A DNA stretch of 25,032 nt. It comes from DASYRM01 sp035646375. Its GTDB lineage: Bacteria; Acidobacteriota; Vicinamibacteria; Vicinamibacterales; UBA2999. The stretch spans positions 1-25,032 of the forward strand of contig DASRPM010000132.1 in assembly GCA_035646375.1 (NCBI GenBank), read 5' to 3'. Below the pieces are notes generated by a model. It was not told the origin of the DNA, searched no databases, and worked only from the letters and a program-made list of their open reading frames with translations. This document shows, in pieces, positions 21,686-25,032 of this stretch (the stretch's first letter is position 1; every line of letters starts with the position of its first letter). A program made the translations under genes and the position numbers.

Positions 21686-21910
21686 GTGACCGTTCATTGC
21701 TTTGAAGAATTCATCGGCGAGCGTGCCTTCGTGATCGAAGTCACCGACGCCGGCAACCGGTGGCGCGCCCAATTGCGGCGCCGTCCCGGCGTTCCCACGG
21801 CCATGATGCCGTTCTACGGTGCCTCCCCTGCTGAAGCGGCGCACCGGTTGATGGATTGGATGCGACGGGCCCACGAGCGCCAGCTGGCGTCGGTGGTGCC
21901 AAGGACCTGA
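21686..21910 (+). CDS. small protein of unknown function
   Basis: A 74-residue reading frame from GTG 21686 (VTVHCFEEFIGERAFVIEVTDAGNRWRAQLRRRPGVPT...). It has a plausible alpha/beta pattern: strand AFVIEVTDAG, strand RWRAQLRRR, then a helix with SPAEAAHRLMDWMRRAHER, giving a small globular domain with a basic helix. No ribosome site is obvious, and upstream in-frame codons (from 21563) look non-coding. It lies on the same strand as, and 51 bases before, the DUF1326 gene. The function is not recognised. It might resemble small HicB-like or regulatory folds, but nothing specific supports that. Confidence 0.5.
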   Translation: MTVHCFEEFIGERAFVIEVTDAGNRWRAQLRRRPGVPTAMMPFYGASPAEAAHRLMDWMRRAHERQLASVVPRT

Positions 21911-21961
21911 CCCCGGAGAACCCTGGTGCGACGGCCCGGATGCGCGCGATACTAGCGGGCC

Positions 21962-22591
21962 GTGACCGAGTGGGAAATCGAGGGCGTCGAGTTCGTGAAC
22001 TGCAGCTGTGACTGCGGCTGTCCCTGCCAGTTCAACTCGCTGCCGACGCACGGGCACTGCCGGGCGCACACGTTCGTCCACGTCGATCGCGGGCGCTACG
22101 GCGACGTCTCGCTCGACGGGCTCGACTGGGGCATCCTGGCCATGTGGCCCGGTCCGATCCATCTGGGCGACGGCACCTTTCGCGTGGTGGTGGACGAGCG
22201 CGCCGACCCGCGCCAGCGCGCCGCGCTCGAGGCCATCGGCCAGGGGCGCGACACCGATCCCGGCACCCTCATCTGGCAGGTCTTCTCGACGACCGTCACA
22301 AAGCTGCTGCCCACGGTGTACGCGCGCATCGACCTGTCGATCGACGTCGACGAGCGCACGGCCGCGTTGCGGATCGCGGGGCTGGGGGAGAGCACGGCGG
22401 CGCCCATCCGCAACCGCAAGACCGGCGCCACACAGCGGGCGCGCGTCACGCTGCCCGCCGGCTTCGAGTTCACCGAGGCGGAGTTCGCGGCGGGGCATGC
22501 CAAAGTGACCGGCGACATCCCGCTCGACTTCAACGACACCCATGCGCACTTGGCGCGCGTGCACTGGTGCGCGCACGGCGTCGTGCGCTAG
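21962..22591 (+). CDS. DUF1326-domain protein
   Basis: A 209-residue protein from GTG 21962. The N-terminus carries the DUF1326 signature, a run of alternating cysteines (C14, C16, C18, C20, C22 in NCSCDCGCPCQFN) followed by H-G-H-C, which looks like a soft-metal site. Then come GILAMWPGPIHLGDGTFRVVVDERADPRQRAALEAI and a C-terminal FNDTHAHLARVHWCAHGV. No signal peptide, so it is cytoplasmic or peripheral. The biochemical role is unknown. It is followed after 18 bases by a DUF2182 membrane protein, a pairing seen repeatedly in bacteria, so the two probably act as one unit, perhaps in metal handling (inference). Confidence 0.9.
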   Translation: MTEWEIEGVEFVNCSCDCGCPCQFNSLPTHGHCRAHTFVHVDRGRYGDVSLDGLDWGILAMWPGPIHLGDGTFRVVVDERADPRQRAALEAIGQGRDTDPGTLIWQVFSTTVTKLLPTVYARIDLSIDVDERTAALRIAGLGESTAAPIRNRKTGATQRARVTLPAGFEFTEAEFAAGHAKVTGDIPLDFNDTHAHLARVHWCAHGVVR

Positions 22592-22609
22592 AAGGGTCCG
22601 AGCGCTCTC

Positions 22610-23413
22610 GTGACCGAACGCACTTCCCTCGAACGTGCGGTGCTGCGCGACCGCTGGCTCGTGCTCGGCTCGCTGCTGCTCGTCGCCGGCGCCTGCTGGG
22701 CGTGGATCGTGCCGATGTCGCAGGACATGTACGGCGACATGACCGGCCCGTCGGCCTGGATGATGAGGCCGTCCTGGAGCGGCGCCCATCTGGCGCTGCT
22801 CTTCGCGATGTGGGCGGCGATGATGATCGGGATGATGTTGCCGTCCGCGGCTCCGGCCCTGCTCATCTACGGCATGGTGGCCCGCCGCGGTGACGGCGCC
22901 GCCGATGCCCCGCTTCGCGTGCACATCTTCGCCGGCGGGTATCTGGTGGTGTGGACGGCGTTCAGCGCGGTCGCCACGCTGGCGCAGCGCCTGTTCACGG
23001 CCACCGACCTGCTGACGCCGATGATGGAAGCGCGCGCGCCGCTCGTCAGCGGCTCCATGCTGATGGCGGCGGGGCTCTACCAGCTCACGCCGCTGAAGCG
23101 CGCCTGCCTGAGCGCGTGCCAGTCGCCGGCCGCGTTCCTGGTGAAGCACTGGCGCGCCGGGCGCGGCGGCGCCTTTCGAATCGGGGTGCTCCACGGCTGG
23201 TACTGCCTGGGCTGCTGCTGGGCGCTGATGCTGCTGCTCTTCGCCGGCGGCGTGATGAACCTCGCGGTGATCATCGGCCTCACCGTTTTCCTGCTGGTCG
23301 AGAAACTCCTGCCGCCCACGATGCAGGGTGGCCGCTTCAGCGGCGTCGTCCTCGTCGTCGCCGGCATCTACATGGTCATGGGTAGCCTTTGGCCTCTAGC
23401 CTTTGGCCTCTAG
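22610..23413 (+). CDS. DUF2182 predicted metal-binding integral membrane protein
   Basis: A 267-residue multi-pass membrane protein with about six to seven transmembrane helices. Family motifs present are MWAAMMIGMMLPSAAPALL, YLVVWTAFSA, LYQLTPLKRACLSACQSPAAFL and LHGWYCLGCCWALMLLLFAGGVMNL. The Met-rich helix, the Cys/His-containing loops (C-L-S-A-C, H-G-W-Y-C-L-G-C-C) and the family name point to metal binding, but transport or chaperone activity is unproven. GTG start at 22610, 18 bases after the DUF1326 stop, so the two form an operon. The last eight residues (LWPLAFGL) and the stop are encoded by the 14-bp tandem repeat at 23383, and the 3' end overlaps the convergent photolyase gene by 38 bases. 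Confidence 0.9.
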   Translation: MTERTSLERAVLRDRWLVLGSLLLVAGACWAWIVPMSQDMYGDMTGPSAWMMRPSWSGAHLALLFAMWAAMMIGMMLPSAAPALLIYGMVARRGDGAADAPLRVHIFAGGYLVVWTAFSAVATLAQRLFTATDLLTPMMEARAPLVSGSMLMAAGLYQLTPLKRACLSACQSPAAFLVKHWRAGRGGAFRIGVLHGWYCLGCCWALMLLLFAGGVMNLAVIIGLTVFLLVEKLLPPTMQGGRFSGVVLVVAGIYMVMGSLWPLAFGL

Positions 23414-24806
23414 CCCGTGTTCGTAGCGGCGGGTCTTCAGACCTGCCCGACCAGCGTTCGATGTACGCCTTCGCGTCGAACTTCTTCGACGTACTGGCGA
23501 ACGACATCCAACGAATCGTCCCCGTCACCGGCCGCTCGGGCCATGGACGATCGTGCTTGCCGCCGATCGCCCACGCGATGTTGGCGTAGCCGTTGGGATC
23601 GCGCCCGTCGAGCAGGTAGCGATCGTTCAGCACCACCGCCAGATCGAAGGCCTCGTCCGGCCGACGCGTCCATTCGAGGATCTTCTTCGCCCAGTACATC
23701 CGCACGTAGCCGTGCATCCAGCCGCTCTCGACCATCTGCCGCTGCGCCGCGTTCCACAGCGGATCGTGCGTCTCGGCGGCCTCGAGCTGGTCGGCGGTAT
23801 ACAGCACCGGTCGCCGATCGCGCGCGTGCCGCCCGAGCGTGTGCAGCGCCCACGGCTCGCAGGCATCGAGGCTGTCGTAGCGGGGATTGAACGTGACGAA
23901 GTTGACCGCCAGCTCGCGACGGACGATCAGCTGCTCGAGGAAGGCGGCGGCGCCGGCGTGCGACCCGGCGGCGTCCTGCACGGCCCGCGCGACCTCGCGC
24001 GGCCCGAGCTGTCCGAAATGCAGATACGGTGAGAGGCCGCTCGTGCCGTCGCGCTCCGGATGATTGCGATCCGCCTCGTACGTGTCGAGCCGGCGCCGGA
24101 CGAACGCGCGCAACCGCCGGCGCCCCTCGGCGCGGCCGCCCGTGAAATCGCTCACCGGCGCGACGGAACGATCGCATGGAAACCCGTCGAGCAGCGCCAG
24201 CGATGGCCGCAGACGGTGCAGGCCCCTCGGGGCCCGCCACCGCACCGCCGCCCGCGGCGCCTTCGGGGTCACGAGCTGCTCGCTGAGCCGGGCGTGAATA
24301 CGCGGCCGGATCGTGCGCGCGGCATACTGCTCCTTGAGCAGCAGCGCCGACGGCACCACGACGTCGGCGTCCACGGTCCAGAGCGGCACGCGCAGCCCGG
24401 CGGCAATCGTCCGCCGCCAGCCTTCGGTCTGGCGCAACGGGTTCTCGTCGCCGACGACGAGGGCCGGCTTCACCTCGTCGAGAAACGGCAGCAGCCGGTG
24501 CTCGGGAAAACGGCGCAGCACGAAGCCCACGCCGCGGCGCTCGAGCGCCTCGGCCAGCTCGGGCAGCCCTTCGAGGAGGAATCGGTAGTGGCGCAGGTTG
24601 GCGCGCTCGACGAATGCGTGCAGCCCGAAGAACACCACCACGGGCTTTCGCAGCGTGTTGCCCGCCTCGATCGCCAGGTCGAGGGCGGCATTGTCGGCGG
24701 CCCGCTGCGCGCGCTGCATCCAATACACCACGCAGCGGCCGTCGGGATCCGGCGCACCGCTACGGCGCTGGCGGACGCGCGGATCGCTCGCCAGCGCCTC
24801 AAACAT
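23376..24806 (-). CDS. phr: class II CPD photolyase
   Basis: A 476-residue FAD-dependent DNA photolyase that splits UV-induced cyclobutane pyrimidine dimers using blue light. The N-terminal alpha/beta antenna domain opens with CVVYWMQRAQRAADNAALDLAI, diagnostic of class II. FAD-binding and class II helical motifs follow: GTSGLSPYLHFGQLGPREVA, FLEQLIVRRELAVNFV, DPLWNAAQRQMVESGWMHGYVRMYWAKKILEW, LNDRYLLDGRDPNGYANIAWAIGGKHDRPW. The normal family end is near FDAKAYIERW; the last 23 or so residues (GRSEDPPLRTRARGQRLEAKGYP) are encoded by a REP hairpin and heptad repeats and are probably functionless. The start at 24806 overlaps the DUF1722 gene by 8 bases. The ybgA-phr neighbourhood is also found in enterobacteria, although with a different photolyase class. 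Confidence 0.95.
   Translation of the reverse strand: MFEALASDPRVRQRRSGAPDPDGRCVVYWMQRAQRAADNAALDLAIEAGNTLRKPVVVFFGLHAFVERANLRHYRFLLEGLPELAEALERRGVGFVLRRFPEHRLLPFLDEVKPALVVGDENPLRQTEGWRRTIAAGLRVPLWTVDADVVVPSALLLKEQYAARTIRPRIHARLSEQLVTPKAPRAAVRWRAPRGLHRLRPSLALLDGFPCDRSVAPVSDFTGGRAEGRRRLRAFVRRRLDTYEADRNHPERDGTSGLSPYLHFGQLGPREVARAVQDAAGSHAGAAAFLEQLIVRRELAVNFVTFNPRYDSLDACEPWALHTLGRHARDRRPVLYTADQLEAAETHDPLWNAAQRQMVESGWMHGYVRMYWAKKILEWTRRPDEAFDLAVVLNDRYLLDGRDPNGYANIAWAIGGKHDRPWPERPVTGTIRWMSFASTSKKFDAKAYIERWSGRSEDPPLRTRARGQRLEAKGYP
23383..23415. repeat. tandem 14-bp (2 x 7-bp) repeat
   Basis: TAGCCTTTGGCCTC occurs at 23383-23396 and 23397-23410, followed by a partial third copy TAGCC. Each 14-mer is two related heptads. 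It encodes the tails of both convergent genes: LWPLAFGL of the DUF2182 protein, and the last residues of the photolyase on the other strand. Confidence 0.8.
23423..23448 (+). repeat. single REP element (GTAG plus hairpin)
   Basis: GTAG (23423-23426) precedes GGCGGGTCT-TC-AGACCTGCC (23428-23447), a 9-bp stem with one G-T pair. The shared core and flanks (GTAG, GGCGGGyCTTCAGrCCyGCC, then CGACCAG or TGACCAG) match the right half of the doublet at 7838-7863, so they belong to one family. It lies inside the photolyase coding tail. Confidence 0.72.
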
Positions 24807-25032
24807 GATTGCGCAGCATCAGCTCCTTGGGGTGGGGCTGCAGGTACACCTGATCGAGCAGATAGCGCACGTCGTGGCGGCGCGCGTGGTGCGCGATGAG
24901 CGTCAGCGGCACCACGAGCGGCACGAGACCGCGCCCGTAATCGGCAATCGTCGTGGCGAGCTCCCGGCGCGAGTCCGCATCCACGGCGTCGAAATACCCC
25001 GCCATGTGCTGCAGCACGTTGACGTGGCGCCC
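24799..25032 (-). CDS. DUF1722 (YbgA-like) protein, C-terminal part only
   Basis: An open frame entering from the right edge, ending at 24799. Visible sequence: GRHVNVLQHMAGYFDAVDADSRRELATTIADYGRGLVPLVVPLTLIAHHARRHDVRYLLDQVYLQPHPKELMLRNHV. This is the closing portion of the DUF1722/YbgA domain (hallmarks HVLQHMxGYF, GLVPLIVPxTLL, QVYLxPHPxELxLRNHV). Family members often have an N-terminal DUF523 domain, which would be outside the window. The molecular function is not established; association with photolyase genes suggests a link to DNA damage or light response. Its stop lies 8 bases inside the photolyase start, so the pair is co-translated. Confidence 0.9.
   Translation of the reverse strand, partial: GRHVNVLQHMAGYFDAVDADSRRELATTIADYGRGLVPLVVPLTLIAHHARRHDVRYLLDQVYLQPHPKELMLRNHV

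Overview
This is a high-GC (roughly two-thirds G+C), gene-dense bacterial chromosome segment with short intergenic gaps and many 1-11 nt gene overlaps. The TIGR03435-family secreted protein, the GntR/slipin pair, REP-like intergenic hairpins and an in-frame 'FAKATADKS' palindromic insert together suggest Acidobacteriota, probably the Vicinamibacteria lineage. That placement is inference from recognised families; there is no rRNA in the window. I see no tRNA, rRNA, CRISPR array, integrase or transposase. It looks like ordinary chromosome carrying several families of small dispersed repeats.

Left part (1-7350): a LOG-family nucleotide hydrolase runs off the left edge. Divergent from it is a small AtzG-like protein coupled to an amidase-signature hydrolase. 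A repeat-rich gap leads to an alpha/beta hydrolase, which converges with a two-gene unit of an ECF-type sigma factor with a Cys-containing tail and a SnoaL-like protein. Divergent from the sigma factor is a tightly overlapped operon: YtrA-type GntR regulator, slipin (SPFH membrane protein), TIGR03435 secreted protein, then a VOC/PhnB-like protein. Its promoter holds a perfect 8-bp-arm palindrome lying across the -10 box, and transcription should start on or next to the GntR start codon.

Middle (7349-13500), mostly minus strand: Mrp Fe-S/P-loop protein, an active M16 peptidase, a catalytically dead M16 partner and a small membrane protein form one coupled unit. It is followed by a REP doublet and a small secreted protein. 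Upstream are a four-helix membrane protein, an orphan DnaJ C-terminal-domain protein and two small zinc-ribbon proteins.

Right part (13682-25032): a secreted helical protein, addB and addA form an overlapping minus-strand operon for double-strand-break processing. Upstream of it is a non-coding region with four TGTGGA-like (DnaA-box-like) motifs in 11-bp register next to an AT-rich tract. Beyond it, on the plus strand, are a small unknown gene and a DUF1326/DUF2182 pair. A class II photolyase and the end of a DUF1722 (YbgA-like) protein follow on the minus strand.

The most unusual material is not a large new gene system but the repeat layer: GTAG-flanked REP hairpins, a 7-bp-unit repeat family at three loci, a palindrome inserted in frame into addB, convergent genes whose tails are made of repeat DNA, and the phased DnaA-box-like array. 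All functional calls come from reading motifs in the translations; no database search was run.
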